DNA from: Bacillus sp. 7884-1
GTDB taxonomy: Bacteria; Bacillota; Bacilli; Bacillales; Cytobacillaceae
Assembly: GCF_002272245.1 (NCBI RefSeq)
Contig: NZ_NPDD01000236.1
Location: forward strand, 1 to 34,502
Reading direction: 5' to 3'
Length of the DNA stretch: 34,502 nucleotides
Shown: piece by piece, positions 7,718-15,888 of the stretch
Numbering within the stretch: the stretch's first letter is position 1
Layout of the letters: every line of letters begins with the position of its first letter
Program-made: the position numbers and the translations under genes
The notes under the pieces: model-generated
What the model saw: the letters and a program-made list of their open reading frames with translations, nothing else
Told to the model about the DNA's origin: nothing
The model's database searches: none

Positions 7718-9283
7718 TTATACTGGATGAACCGGACATTTTTTCTCCCCAAATGTAATATCCTTTGATTCATAATAGTCAAAGTGTACAATCGTTTCTT
7801 CGCGAAGCTGGTCATACGGTATAACCTCATCGATAATGAGCTCAGAACCAAGTGCATAAATGTTAATATCCTCTGAATACTCTTCACGCATTTTCTGAAT
7901 AAATTCAGGTCGTTCCTCTTCAGGAAGTGCTTGAATTTTGTTATAGTAAACAGCATTAATGGCAGCCTCAGGACCCATAATGGCGATGGAAGCAGAAGGT
8001 AAGGCAATTACTTTTTCCGGATCATAAGCGGGTCCGCACATTGCATATAATCCTGCACCGTACGTCTTTCGTACGATTACCGTCAGCTTTGGTACAGTCG
8101 CTTCTGAAACAGCTGTAATAAATTTTGCTCCATGACGGATGATTCCTTTTCTCTCAACGGAAGAACCAACCATATACCCTGGAACATCAGATAAAAATAG
8201 AAGAGGAATATTATAGGCGTTACAAAGGGTAACAAATCTAGCTCCCTTATCTGCTGTATCAACAAATAAGGTGCCGCCCTTTACCTTCGGCTGGTTTGCA
8301 ACGATTCCAACCACTCTGCCTCCTATCCGGCTAAAGCCTACAATGAGCTCGGGTGCAAACAGTTTTTTAATTTCAAACCAGGTTCCCTCATCAATGACGC
8401 GATCAATCAACTCGTACATATCGTAAGGTCGATTCATATCCTCTGGAATAATCTCTTTAATAGACCTTCCAGGCTTAGCCGAAACTGCTTCCACCATTTC
8501 AGGTGCATTCTTATAATTTTGCGGCATATAGGAAAGATATTGTTTGATGATTTCAATTGCATCTTCATCATTTTTTGCTAGAACATCCCCTAGTCCGCTT
8601 GTTGAGCAATGCATTCTGGCTCCTCCCATTTCTTCCATTGTTGTTTTTTCCCCAATGACCATCTCTACCATTCTGGTAGAACCTAAATAGGCACTAGCCT
8701 GTTTATCTACCATAATAACTAGATCCGAAAAAGCAGGAATATAAGCAGAACCCGCAGGTGAAGGACCAAAATTTATGCAAATTTGCGGCACCATACCTGA
8801 CATTTTCACTTGATTATAGAAAATTTTTCCACTATGTCTGCGACCTGGAAAAATTCTAATTTGATCGGTAATCCTACCTCCTGCAGAGTCCAGCATATAT
8901 ATCATCGGAATTTTTAATTTCATCGCCAGTTCTTGAATACGAATCATTTTTTCAACTGACTTTGCACCCCAAGAGCCTGCCTTTACCGTTGGGTCCGCCG
9001 CTAAAAACGCAACTTTACGTCCATTAATTTTACCGATTCCGGTCACCATTGCATCCGCTGCTAAATCTGATTTAAGCGCTTCAGCTAATAAACCCTCCTC
9101 ACGGAAGGAGCCTGGATCAAGGAGAAGTGCTAGTCGTTCACGAACCAGTAATTTACCTTGTTCCTTGGCACGATTTCGATATTTTTCTGCCCCGCCTTCT
9201 TTGATTCGTACTTTTTCCGCTTCAATTTTTTCTTCTTTTTGTTGATTTGTCAGTTGGAATGTTTCAATTTGTGTTTTTGTCAT
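7718..9283 (-). CDS. Acyl-CoA carboxylase carboxyltransferase (MCC/GCC beta-like)
   Basis: This 521-aa protein has the full two-domain carboxyltransferase fold of biotin-dependent acyl-CoA carboxylases. The N-terminal half carries KIPMIYMLDSAGGRI and AGSAYIPAFSDLVIMV. The C-terminal half carries FLSDVPGYMVGSSVERKG and YGAGLYAMCGPAYDPE. It transfers CO2 from carboxybiotin to an acyl-CoA. Its length matches methylcrotonyl-CoA and geranyl-CoA carboxylase beta subunits (LiuB, AtuC, YngE). The matching biotin carboxylase and carrier genes lie upstream in the same operon. Its ATG overlaps the stop of the DUF1446 gene by one base (TGATG), indicating translational coupling, with AAGGAGG in front. Acyl-group preference cannot be decided from these motifs alone. 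Confidence 0.9.
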   Translation of the reverse strand: MTKTQIETFQLTNQQKEEKIEAEKVRIKEGGAEKYRNRAKEQGKLLVRERLALLLDPGSFREEGLLAEALKSDLAADAMVTGIGKINGRKVAFLAADPTVKAGSWGAKSVEKMIRIQELAMKLKIPMIYMLDSAGGRITDQIRIFPGRRHSGKIFYNQVKMSGMVPQICINFGPSPAGSAYIPAFSDLVIMVDKQASAYLGSTRMVEMVIGEKTTMEEMGGARMHCSTSGLGDVLAKNDEDAIEIIKQYLSYMPQNYKNAPEMVEAVSAKPGRSIKEIIPEDMNRPYDMYELIDRVIDEGTWFEIKKLFAPELIVGFSRIGGRVVGIVANQPKVKGGTLFVDTADKGARFVTLCNAYNIPLLFLSDVPGYMVGSSVERKGIIRHGAKFITAVSEATVPKLTVIVRKTYGAGLYAMCGPAYDPEKVIALPSASIAIMGPEAAINAVYYNKIQALPEEERPEFIQKMREEYSEDINIYALGSELIIDEVIPYDQLREETIVHFDYYESKDITFGEKKCPVHPV

Positions 9284-10662
9284 CAGACTGCCTCCTTGTT
9301 CACTGTTACAATCTCTACCGTTACTTCACTTTCAATTACATTTCTATCAATTAAGCATGAATAGATACCTAATAATTGCCGCGGCTTTCCACCCTTTCCT
9401 AAACCGCCGCCCCCAAATGGCGGTCCATTAACAGCTAACGGCGAAAGTAATTTTCCAAATTTGGCAGCATCGCTTTTTTCCTTTGTTCGAATCGCAAAGT
9501 ATAGATAAATTTCATTCAATGAATCCGAGTCCACTTCATGAGCCAGGGGACCATGTAATGAATTGTATCCAATGTAACTGGTATGGATTTCTTCAGTCCT
9601 GATTCCAAGTCTATTAATCTGTTTCTTAAGGATTTCCTCTGCCTTTTTTGCCTTTTCTAATGCATTTGGCCATGAGTACCCCAACATACCGTCCCCTGCC
9701 CAGCCATTCTCATAACCTATTAAAACCTTTAATGTTGGCGGAGCAGGTTTTCCTTTTACATTTGAAATACGAACTTGGTCAGGTCCAATATCCTCAAAAA
9801 TCACCGATGTAAAATCGACAATAACATCTGGGGTAATATAATGATGCGGGTCATGAATTTCATAAAGGAATTGTTCCTTTACGGTTTCTACGCTAACCTT
9901 TCCTCCAGTTCCTTCGGTTTTTGTGAGGATGAAGGAACCATCTTCACTGACTTCGGCAATGGGATATCCGATATTATCTAAATCTTCGATATCCTGCCAT
10001 GAACCTGTATAGTTTCCGCCGGTTACCTGTCCCGAGCATTCCATTAAGTGACCTAATAAAACCGCGGATGCTACACGATCCCAGTCATCATAAGACCAGT
10101 TATATTCATAGATTAATGGAGCAGCAAATTGAGCAGAGTCTGTTGTACGTCCTGTTATAACAACGTCCGCTCCTTGTTTTAGCGCTTCTACAATCGGTTG
10201 TGCTCCTAAATAAACCGAGGCAAATAACAATCGATCTTCATATTGCTCCCAGGATTCTTCTCCATCCTTTGTAAGGAAGTAGGGGCTTAACTCATTTAAT
10301 CGGCCATAGATATTATCCCCTTTGACCAGTCCTATTTTGATATCATCAAATCCTAAAGATTGGGCAACACGCTTCACTTCATTAACTGCCCCCTCAGGGT
10401 TAATACCGCCAGCATTAGTGATAAGTTTAATTCCTTTTGGAAAACACTCTGGTAATAATAAGTTCATCGTTTGCGTGATATCCTTTGTATAGCCCTTGGT
10501 TGGATCCTTTTTTCGATCTTTTTCCAGTATGGCCATGGTTAATTCCGCAAGGTCATCGAAGCAAATGTATTGTACATTCCCATTTTTCGCTATATCTAAT
10601 GCGGGTAATACGGAATCACCATAAAAACCCATACCTGCGCCAATTCTTACTTTTTTGGACAT
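9283..10662 (-). CDS. AtuA-like protein, N-terminal DUF1446 domain only
   Basis: This 459-aa protein belongs to the acyclic terpene utilisation AtuA family (DUF1446). Recognisable segments include RIGAGMGFYGDS at the start, KLITNAGGINPEG near residue 85-97, and the ADVVITGRTTDSAQF region. In Pseudomonas AtuA this domain is fused to a short C-terminal domain, which here is the separate gene 11532-11870. The biochemical role of AtuA is not established to my knowledge. A step after hydration, such as splitting the hydroxyglutaryl-type intermediate, has been suggested. I chose ATG 10662 because GGAGG lies 8 bases upstream; the in-frame TTG at 10677 overlaps that site. Its stop overlaps the carboxyltransferase start. 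Confidence 0.87.
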   Translation of the reverse strand: MSKKVRIGAGMGFYGDSVLPALDIAKNGNVQYICFDDLAELTMAILEKDRKKDPTKGYTKDITQTMNLLLPECFPKGIKLITNAGGINPEGAVNEVKRVAQSLGFDDIKIGLVKGDNIYGRLNELSPYFLTKDGEESWEQYEDRLLFASVYLGAQPIVEALKQGADVVITGRTTDSAQFAAPLIYEYNWSYDDWDRVASAVLLGHLMECSGQVTGGNYTGSWQDIEDLDNIGYPIAEVSEDGSFILTKTEGTGGKVSVETVKEQFLYEIHDPHHYITPDVIVDFTSVIFEDIGPDQVRISNVKGKPAPPTLKVLIGYENGWAGDGMLGYSWPNALEKAKKAEEILKKQINRLGIRTEEIHTSYIGYNSLHGPLAHEVDSDSLNEIYLYFAIRTKEKSDAAKFGKLLSPLAVNGPPFGGGGLGKGGKPRQLLGIYSCLIDRNVIESEVTVEIVTVNKEAV

Positions 10663-10705
10663 TCTAATTACCTCCAAGCTATTTTTTAAACGAAGGGACT
10701 ATATT

Positions 10706-11488
10706 TTATCTGCCTTTCCAAACTGGCTGTCTTTTTTCTAAAAATGCCTCCGCACCTTCTTTTACATCGTCACTGAGGAACGAAATGACGCGCAATGTGT
10801 TGGCATAATCTAACTTCTTGTTCATTTCCATATCACGTGTGTTCACAAAGCAATCTAACCCAATTTTTAATGCTAACGGACTTGCTGAAGCCAGCATTCT
10901 AGCGAATGCAAGTGCTTCATCCATCACTTGCTCTGGCGGAACCACTTTGTTCACCAATCCATATTCCTTTGCTTTATCTGCTTTAAAAATCTCTCCCGTA
11001 AAACTAATTTCTAATGCTTTCTTACTGCCAATCACCTCGATGATAATCGGGAGAATTACTAGTGGAAATAAGCCTAATTTAATCTCAGTCGTTCCTAACT
11101 TTGCGTTCGAAGATGCGACTGTATAGTGACAGGCAGCTACTAAGCCTAATCCACCCCCTAATGCATGACCGTTAACAGCTCCAATAACTGGTTTTTTTAA
11201 GCCTGTAAGCGTTTGAAAAAGTTTGGTCGTCGCTTCTCCCTCTTTATGAATCACACTTGCAAGCTTTTCTTGATAGCGTGAAAATTCCTTAAGGTTTCCC
11301 CCTGCACAAAAGGAGCTCCCACCACCCGTTAATAAAATGACGTGAACTTCGTCATTTGCTTCAGCAGCCTTAAGTGTATCGATTAGTGTTATACACATGT
11401 CCTGAGACAGTGAATTCCTGCTCTCTGGGTTATTCATTTCAATAATGCCAATGTTATTCTCTATTTGATAACGTACTAATTCGACCAT
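10706..11488 (-). CDS. Crotonase-family protein lacking the first catalytic Glu
   Basis: This is a 260-aa crotonase-fold protein. The oxyanion-hole segments FCAGGNLKEF (60-69) and NGHALGGG (106-113) are intact. At the position of the first hydratase Glu it has Gly115 (GGGLGL), while the second Glu is kept as E135 (LGTTEIKLG). The usual GGTQRL loop is replaced by a hydrophobic stretch around residues 141-150. This makes it look more like an enoyl-CoA isomerase or a specialised hydratase than a general hydratase. It sits between the two AtuA halves, so it probably acts on the carboxylated intermediate, as AtuE does in Pseudomonas. GGAGGATAATT precedes the ATG. Confidence 0.85.
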   Translation of the reverse strand: MVELVRYQIENNIGIIEMNNPESRNSLSQDMCITLIDTLKAAEANDEVHVILLTGGGSSFCAGGNLKEFSRYQEKLASVIHKEGEATTKLFQTLTGLKKPVIGAVNGHALGGGLGLVAACHYTVASSNAKLGTTEIKLGLFPLVILPIIIEVIGSKKALEISFTGEIFKADKAKEYGLVNKVVPPEQVMDEALAFARMLASASPLALKIGLDCFVNTRDMEMNKKLDYANTLRVISFLSDDVKEGAEAFLEKRQPVWKGR

Positions 11489-11531
11489 AATTATCCTCCT
11501 GACCGGTTCTTTAATTAACTAAATTTTTTTC

Positions 11532-11870
11532 TTATAAACGTTCCAAAACATGAAGGGGGACTTCTACTTGCATTCTCAATAATGCTGCACTTAAGGATTT
11601 CCCTAAATTATCCATTCTAAGTGATGAAGCAGACCCGCCGCCTAGCGCATCATGTAAAACAAATTTTAATGCTAATACATTGGGAACTTCATATCGCTCT
11701 ACTTTTCCGGTACATAATCCTGCAAAATGTTCTTTCACTCGGTCCTCTGTTACTTCTTTTTTTAACACTTCAAAAACTTGACTATTTTTAGCAAACAATG
11801 AAATATCGGAAATATTCCCTTTATCACCAGATCTAGATATAGCAATCTGTGCAAGCTTTACTCTTTGCAT
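11532..11870 (-). CDS. Stand-alone AtuA C-terminal (ferredoxin-fold-like) domain
   Basis: This 112-aa protein matches the C-terminal domain found fused to DUF1446 in AtuA. The signature is AISRSGDKGNISDISLFAKN near residues 9-28, followed by VPNVLALKFVLHDALGGGSASS. Here it is a separate gene, two positions upstream of the DUF1446 gene and separated from it by the crotonase gene. The two halves presumably form one enzyme complex. AAAGGAGG lies upstream of the ATG, and the gap to the biotin carrier gene is 26 bases. Identification rests on the RSGDKGN motif and the neighbours. The catalytic role is unknown. Confidence 0.83.
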   Translation of the reverse strand: MQRVKLAQIAISRSGDKGNISDISLFAKNSQVFEVLKKEVTEDRVKEHFAGLCTGKVERYEVPNVLALKFVLHDALGGGSASSLRMDNLGKSLSAALLRMQVEVPLHVLERL

Positions 11871-11896
11871 TTTCTTGTTCCTCCTTTAACCTTTTT

Positions 11897-12109
11897 CTAT
11901 GCTTGAAGCCTCACTACAACCTCATCCTCTTGGACAAAGTCACCTTCATTTTTTAATATCGCTTCTACAACGCCTGAGCCTTCGGAAACAATGGGAATTT
12001 CCATTTTCATAGATTCTAAAATGGCTACTTCCTGTCCTGCTTCTACTTGATCCCCTACTTTAACAACTAATTTCCATAGACTTCCACTCATGTTTGACCG
12101 AATATTCAT
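11897..12109 (-). CDS. Biotin carboxyl carrier protein (single-domain biotinyl protein)
   Basis: This is a 70-aa biotinyl/lipoyl attachment domain with nothing else attached, as in B. subtilis YngHB. The biotinylation motif ESMKMEIP places the acceptor Lys at about residue 35. It carries CO2 from the biotin carboxylase encoded just upstream to the carboxyltransferase encoded further down. I chose ATG 12109, 8 bases after AAGGAG; an in-frame GTG at 12118 would sit on the ribosome binding site. It lies 16 bases after the biotin carboxylase gene. Such short carriers may also be lipoylated, but the operon makes biotin the clear choice. Confidence 0.92.
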   Translation of the reverse strand: MNIRSNMSGSLWKLVVKVGDQVEAGQEVAILESMKMEIPIVSEGSGVVEAILKNEGDFVQEDEVVVRLQA

Positions 12110-12125
12110 TTTTTTCACTCCTTAT

Positions 12126-13475
12126 CTAATGTTTTATTGTATTTTCACGCATACTTTTTATAAGATTTGTTGAATAGTGCCCCTGCTGGAATTGATCATT
12201 ATCTAAAACTTCTAGCAACAAAGGAATATTCGTTTTGATTCCTTGAATCTCCGTTTCCAAAAGTGCTTTTTTCATTTTTCTAACGGTTTCCTCTCTCGTT
12301 GATCCCTTAGTAATGATTTTGGCAATCATTGGATCGTAGAAAGGAGTAATCGTGGTTCCGTTTACAATTCCAGTTTCAATCCTTACATTATCTGGCCAAA
12401 TCAATTGGTTAATAGTACCTGGTGAAGGGAAAAAGCGTACGGGATCTTCTGCATATATTCGGCATTCCATGGCATGCCCTTCACGTTTAATACTCTGTTG
12501 GAGCAATGGTAATCGGTGTTGATTGGCAATTTCAATTTGCCATTCTACCAAGTCTATTCCGGTAATTTCCTCTGTTACTGGATGTTCCACTTGAAGCCTT
12601 GTGTTCATCTCTAAAAAGTAAAAGTTCCCTTGTTCATCAAAAATAAATTCCATCGTCCCTATATTTCGGTAACCAATCCCTACCGCCCCTTTTAACGCAG
12701 CTTGCTTTAGTTCCTCCAGTTGTTGTGGCTGGATGGAAGGTGATGGACACTCTTCTATCACCTTTTGATGTCTGCGTTGAACGGAACATTCTCTTTCGAA
12801 AAGATGAACACCATTCCCAAAATGATCAATGGCAATTTGCATTTCAATATGTCTTGGACTTTCAATGTACTTTTCAATAAAAATAGACGAATCTCCAAAG
12901 AATTTTTCCGAACGGCTTTTGGTAGAGGTGAAAGCTTTTTCTAGTTCAGTATCAGAATAGACAAGCTCCATTCCTATGCCGCCCCCGCCAGCACTGGCTT
13001 TTAACATCACCGGATATCCAATTGAGTTAGCGTTTTGAAGGACTTCTTCGATTGTCTCTAGTGCATTGACACTTCCCGGAACAACCGGAACATCCAGCTC
13101 CTTCATCCTCTTTCTAGCTTCAATTTTGCTTCCCATCATTTTAATTACTTCACTGGATGGTCCGATGAAAATAATCCCTTCTTTTTCACAGCGGTCAACA
13201 AATGCGCTGTTTTCTGAAAGAAACCCATACCCTGGATGAATCGCATCAACCTTTGCTTCTAGCGCTACTTTAATAATTTCATCCACCTTTAAGTAGCTTT
13301 GAAATGCAGGCGGCGGTCCTATTAAGTAGGCTTCATCTGCTGCGGTAACGTATGGCATTTGTTCATCTGCCTCTGAATAAACAGCCACTGTCCCTATCCC
13401 TAATCTTTTACATGTTTGAATAATTCGGTTAGCAATTTCTCCTCGATTTGCAATTAATATTTTTTTGATTGTCAT
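12126..13475 (-). CDS. Biotin carboxylase subunit of acyl-CoA carboxylase
   Basis: This 449-aa protein is the length of a free-standing biotin carboxylase. It has the N-terminal KKILIANRGEIANRII motif, the ATP-grasp glycine-rich loop SAGGGGIGM (about residues 161-169), the KYIESPRHIE segment and FLEMNTRLQVEHPVTE, which holds metal- and bicarbonate-binding residues. It carboxylates the biotin carrier using ATP and bicarbonate. The carrier is not fused, unlike LiuD or AtuF alpha subunits. It is the first gene of the long operon: a consensus sigma-54 promoter lies at 13543-13559, giving a leader of about 57 bases, and GGAGGATAAAG precedes the ATG. Confidence 0.92.
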   Translation of the reverse strand: MTIKKILIANRGEIANRIIQTCKRLGIGTVAVYSEADEQMPYVTAADEAYLIGPPPAFQSYLKVDEIIKVALEAKVDAIHPGYGFLSENSAFVDRCEKEGIIFIGPSSEVIKMMGSKIEARKRMKELDVPVVPGSVNALETIEEVLQNANSIGYPVMLKASAGGGGIGMELVYSDTELEKAFTSTKSRSEKFFGDSSIFIEKYIESPRHIEMQIAIDHFGNGVHLFERECSVQRRHQKVIEECPSPSIQPQQLEELKQAALKGAVGIGYRNIGTMEFIFDEQGNFYFLEMNTRLQVEHPVTEEITGIDLVEWQIEIANQHRLPLLQQSIKREGHAMECRIYAEDPVRFFPSPGTINQLIWPDNVRIETGIVNGTTITPFYDPMIAKIITKGSTREETVRKMKKALLETEIQGIKTNIPLLLEVLDNDQFQQGHYSTNLIKSMRENTIKH

Positions 13476-13501
13476 TCTTTATCCTCCAAATCCACAAGGT
13501 T

Positions 13502-13545
13502 ACTTATGTAAAAATAATTTTTGTAATCTTACCTTACTTATGTGC
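13502..13545. promoter_or_regulatory. Repeated ACTTATGT motif in divergent promoter region
   Basis: ACTTATGTAA occurs at 13502-13511 and ACTTATGTGC at 13536-13545, the latter overlapping the -12 part of the sigma-54 promoter. A third copy, ACTTATGTAA, forms the end of the proposed activator site at 13675-13684. Three copies in 183 bases of divergent control region suggest binding sites, possibly for the sigma-54 activator. The function is inferred. Confidence 0.4.
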
Positions 13546-13559
13546 AATTACCGTGCCAA
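13543..13559 (-). promoter_or_regulatory. Sigma-54 (-24/-12) promoter of the carboxylase operon
   Basis: Read on the minus strand, the sequence is TTGGCACGGTAATTGCA. This matches the sigma-54 consensus TGGCAC-N5-TTGC(A/T) at every position, with the GG and GC spaced correctly. Transcription should start near 13532 and enter the biotin carboxylase gene at 13475. The adjacent divergent gene encodes a sigma-54-dependent activator. Confidence 0.93.
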
Positions 13560-13620
13560 CACGAAATAGAAGGAAATCAAGGATACTTGAATTCTCATGG
13601 ACTACAAAACTGTTCAATTA

Positions 13621-13648
13621 TTGTATATTTTCAGAATTTTGTTATAAT
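13621..13648 (+). promoter_or_regulatory. Sigma-A promoter of the activator gene
   Basis: TTGTAT at 13621-13626 and a perfect TATAAT at 13643-13648 are separated by 16 bases. The start would be near 13655, about 53 bases before the ATG at 13708. The proposed activator site at 13656-13684 begins right at this start point, so the activator could repress its own gene. Confidence 0.7.
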
Positions 13649-13655
13649 ATTAAAC

Positions 13656-13684
13656 AAGTGTTCACTTTTTTTACACTTATGTAA
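13656..13684. promoter_or_regulatory. Proposed activator binding site, copy 1
   Basis: The 29-base element begins AAGTGTTCAC, continues with a T-run and ends ACACTTATGTAA. It matches 23 of 29 bases with the element at 18828-18856. AAGTGT and ACACTT within it form an inverted pair. It lies about 138 bases upstream of the expected sigma-54 start of the carboxylase operon, a normal distance for an enhancer-binding protein. The assignment is inferred from the conservation and position. Confidence 0.65.
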
Positions 13685-13707
13685 GGAGGAGATTTTCCAT
13701 TAAAGTC

Positions 13708-15852
13708 ATGAAAGAATTAAATATCGCAGATTACTATTCCAAACCGCTGTTGTTAACAGAAAACAACAATATTTCAGATGTAATCATGGGATTTCTAAAG
13801 CAGCGAATTGATGTTGCCTGTATCGTTGATGACTCAAATTATCCCCTCGGTATTGTTAGCAAGTACAGTCTTTATCGATCCATATTAGCTGGGACGAGCC
13901 CAGATACTCCTCTAAAGTCCATTCTTCGAAGAGATGTCCTGACGGTAAATGATAAAGAAGGATTTAGACACGTAAAGGATGTGTTGCTCCAACATAATGT
14001 AGCTCACGGGATTGTACTTAACCAGGAGAATAAAGTTGTTGGAGTTATTAGCAAATCCGATATCATTAATGGTTTCTTACATGAAACAGAAATTCTCGTC
14101 AATCAATTGACAGGGTTAATCGAAAATCTGCAGGATATTGTCATCTCCATTGATAGAAATAATCAGATTGTTGCGTTTAATGGGGCAGCTGAAAAAGTCA
14201 TGCTTTTGAAAAAAGAAGATATTATTGGAAGAAATATCGAAGAGTGTTTTCCTGAAATTGCCCCCTACATGGTGTCAACATTAGATGATTTAACAACCAT
14301 TAAACAAAAAAAGGTAACTTTGGGTCCTATCACCGGGATTGGCTCCTTTATCCCTATAACTTATAAAGAGAATACTAGTGGCGCGCTAGCCATCATCAAA
14401 GATATCACCACATTAGAAGAATTTGCTCAAGAACTAGAAACAACTAAAAACCTCCAGCAAACATTACAACAGGCAATGGCTTTATCCTATGACGCCATCA
14501 TCATTACCGATAAACAAGGCAGAATTACGCTTACGAATCAGGCATTCTTAGATCTTTTTGAACTAAATGATAAGACTATTATTAACAAGAAAATTGAAGA
14601 ATCCGTTCCAGTCCTTGGTCCATTCACAGACGACCCCCACCAAAGAAAAGAAATTATGACAATAAATAATAAAACCGGTATCGTAACAAAGGAATTTATC
14701 GTTCATGCAGGTAAAGAGGTTGGGATGATTATTAAAATAATCTCTAACCAGTTGGATCAATGGAAAGAATTATTTTATCGTATGGATAAGCTGGAAAGTG
14801 AATTAAATTTCTATCGAAGTGAATACCAAAAATTAACGCAAAACTCCTCATTTGACATTATTAAGTCTAATGATAAAAAGATGGCCAACTTAAAACATCA
14901 AGCCCTTTTATCGGCAAAAAATAATTCAACCGTATTAATTACTGGCGAAAGTGGTACAGGAAAAGAGCTTTTTGCAGAGGCTGTTCATAAAGAATCAGGT
15001 CGAAAAGGAAATTTTGTGAAGGTAAATTGCGCGGCCATTCCATCAGAATTGTTAGAATCGGAGTTTTTTGGATATGCAGATGGTGCCTTTACAGGGGCAC
15101 GCCGTGGAGGAAAAGTTGGTAAATTTGAATTGGCAGACAAGGGAACGCTTTTCTTAGATGAAATTGGTGACATGCCCCTGGCACTACAATCGAAATTACT
15201 CAGGGTTCTTCAGGAAAGAAATTTCGAGAGAATTGGTGACAACCGCACGCGTACGGTCGATGTAAGAATCATTGCCGCTACCAACAAAGAATTATATCAG
15301 TTAGTCCAAGATGGTGAATTCCGTGAGGACTTTTATTATCGGATTAATGTTGTGACCATCCAAATCCCTCCCCTTAGGGAGCGAAAAGGCGATATTCCTT
15401 TATTATGCAATCACCTAATCAACAAGCTAAATGACAGATTAAATAAACAAGTTATAGGTATTAGTCCAGAAGCATTCACTATTATAAAAGAGTACTCTTG
15501 GCCGGGAAACATTCGGCAATTAGAAAACATCCTTGAACGAGCGATGAATTTTGATGTAAAGAATTGGATTGATACGATTCATTTACCATTGGAACTGATA
15601 GAAAATAAACAATCCATCATTACTAGAGAAGTGATCCCAAGTACCACTGCTGTCGTTCATAACAAGCATGATTCTCTAAATGAAATGGTCTCTCTTAAAG
15701 ACTCTGAAAAGTCGATAATCCTAGAAACCTTGGAGTCTGTACAAGGTAATCGCTCCAAGGCAGCTGAGCTTCTCGGCATTAGCAGAACCACCTTATATAA
15801 CAAAATAAAAAAATATAATATTGAATCAAATGTGTATTTTAACATTAAATAA
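13708..15852 (+). CDS. Sigma-54-dependent activator with CBS, PAS and AAA+ domains
   Basis: This is a 714-aa enhancer-binding protein. In order it has a CBS-domain pair (about residues 8-125), two PAS-like domains (about 130-240 and 255-345), a coiled linker, the AAA+ sigma-54 interaction domain and a C-terminal Fis-type helix-turn-helix (about 675-705). Key motifs are Walker A GESGTGKE (413-420), GAFTGA (459-464), which contacts sigma-54, and Walker [14 protein letters not shown] pairs often bind adenine nucleotides or CoA-type ligands, so it may sense an acyl-CoA or energy state. AGGAGG lies 17-18 bases before ATG 13708, unusually far; an in-frame ATT at 13699 sits at ideal distance. It probably drives both flanking operons. 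Confidence 0.93.
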   Translation: MKELNIADYYSKPLLLTENNNISDVIMGFLKQRIDVACIVDDSNYPLGIVSKYSLYRSILAGTSPDTPLKSILRRDVLTVNDKEGFRHVKDVLLQHNVAHGIVLNQENKVVGVISKSDIINGFLHETEILVNQLTGLIENLQDIVISIDRNNQIVAFNGAAEKVMLLKKEDIIGRNIEECFPEIAPYMVSTLDDLTTIKQKKVTLGPITGIGSFIPITYKENTSGALAIIKDITTLEEFAQELETTKNLQQTLQQAMALSYDAIIITDKQGRITLTNQAFLDLFELNDKTIINKKIEESVPVLGPFTDDPHQRKEIMTINNKTGIVTKEFIVHAGKEVGMIIKIISNQLDQWKELFYRMDKLESELNFYRSEYQKLTQNSSFDIIKSNDKKMANLKHQALLSAKNNSTVLITGESGTGKELFAEAVHKESGRKGNFVKVNCAAIPSELLESEFFGYADGAFTGARRGGKVGKFELADKGTLFLDEIGDMPLALQSKLLRVLQERNFERIGDNRTRTVDVRIIAATNKELYQLVQDGEFREDFYYRINVVTIQIPPLRERKGDIPLLCNHLINKLNDRLNKQVIGISPEAFTIIKEYSWPGNIRQLENILERAMNFDVKNWIDTIHLPLELIENKQSIITREVIPSTTAVVHNKHDSLNEMVSLKDSEKSIILETLESVQGNRSKAAELLGISRTTLYNKIKKYNIESNVYFNIK

Positions 15853-15888
15853 TAAAGAAGGAGACATGGGTCTCCTTCTTTATTATTT
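15847..15888. terminator. Bidirectional terminator between activator and ligase genes
   Basis: An 18-base arm at 15847-15864 pairs perfectly with 15871-15888, plus one further C-G pair, around a 4-base ATGG loop. The core stem is AAGAAGGAGAC/GTCTCCTTCTT, and the outer A/T pairs provide T-runs in both directions. The stem contains the stop codons of both convergent genes. Confidence 0.9.

Noticed and set aside
593..13475. Plain leucine-degradation (yng-type) operon
   Set aside because: No HMG-CoA lyase gene is present, while split AtuA genes and a PECR-like SDR are, neither of which belongs to that pathway.
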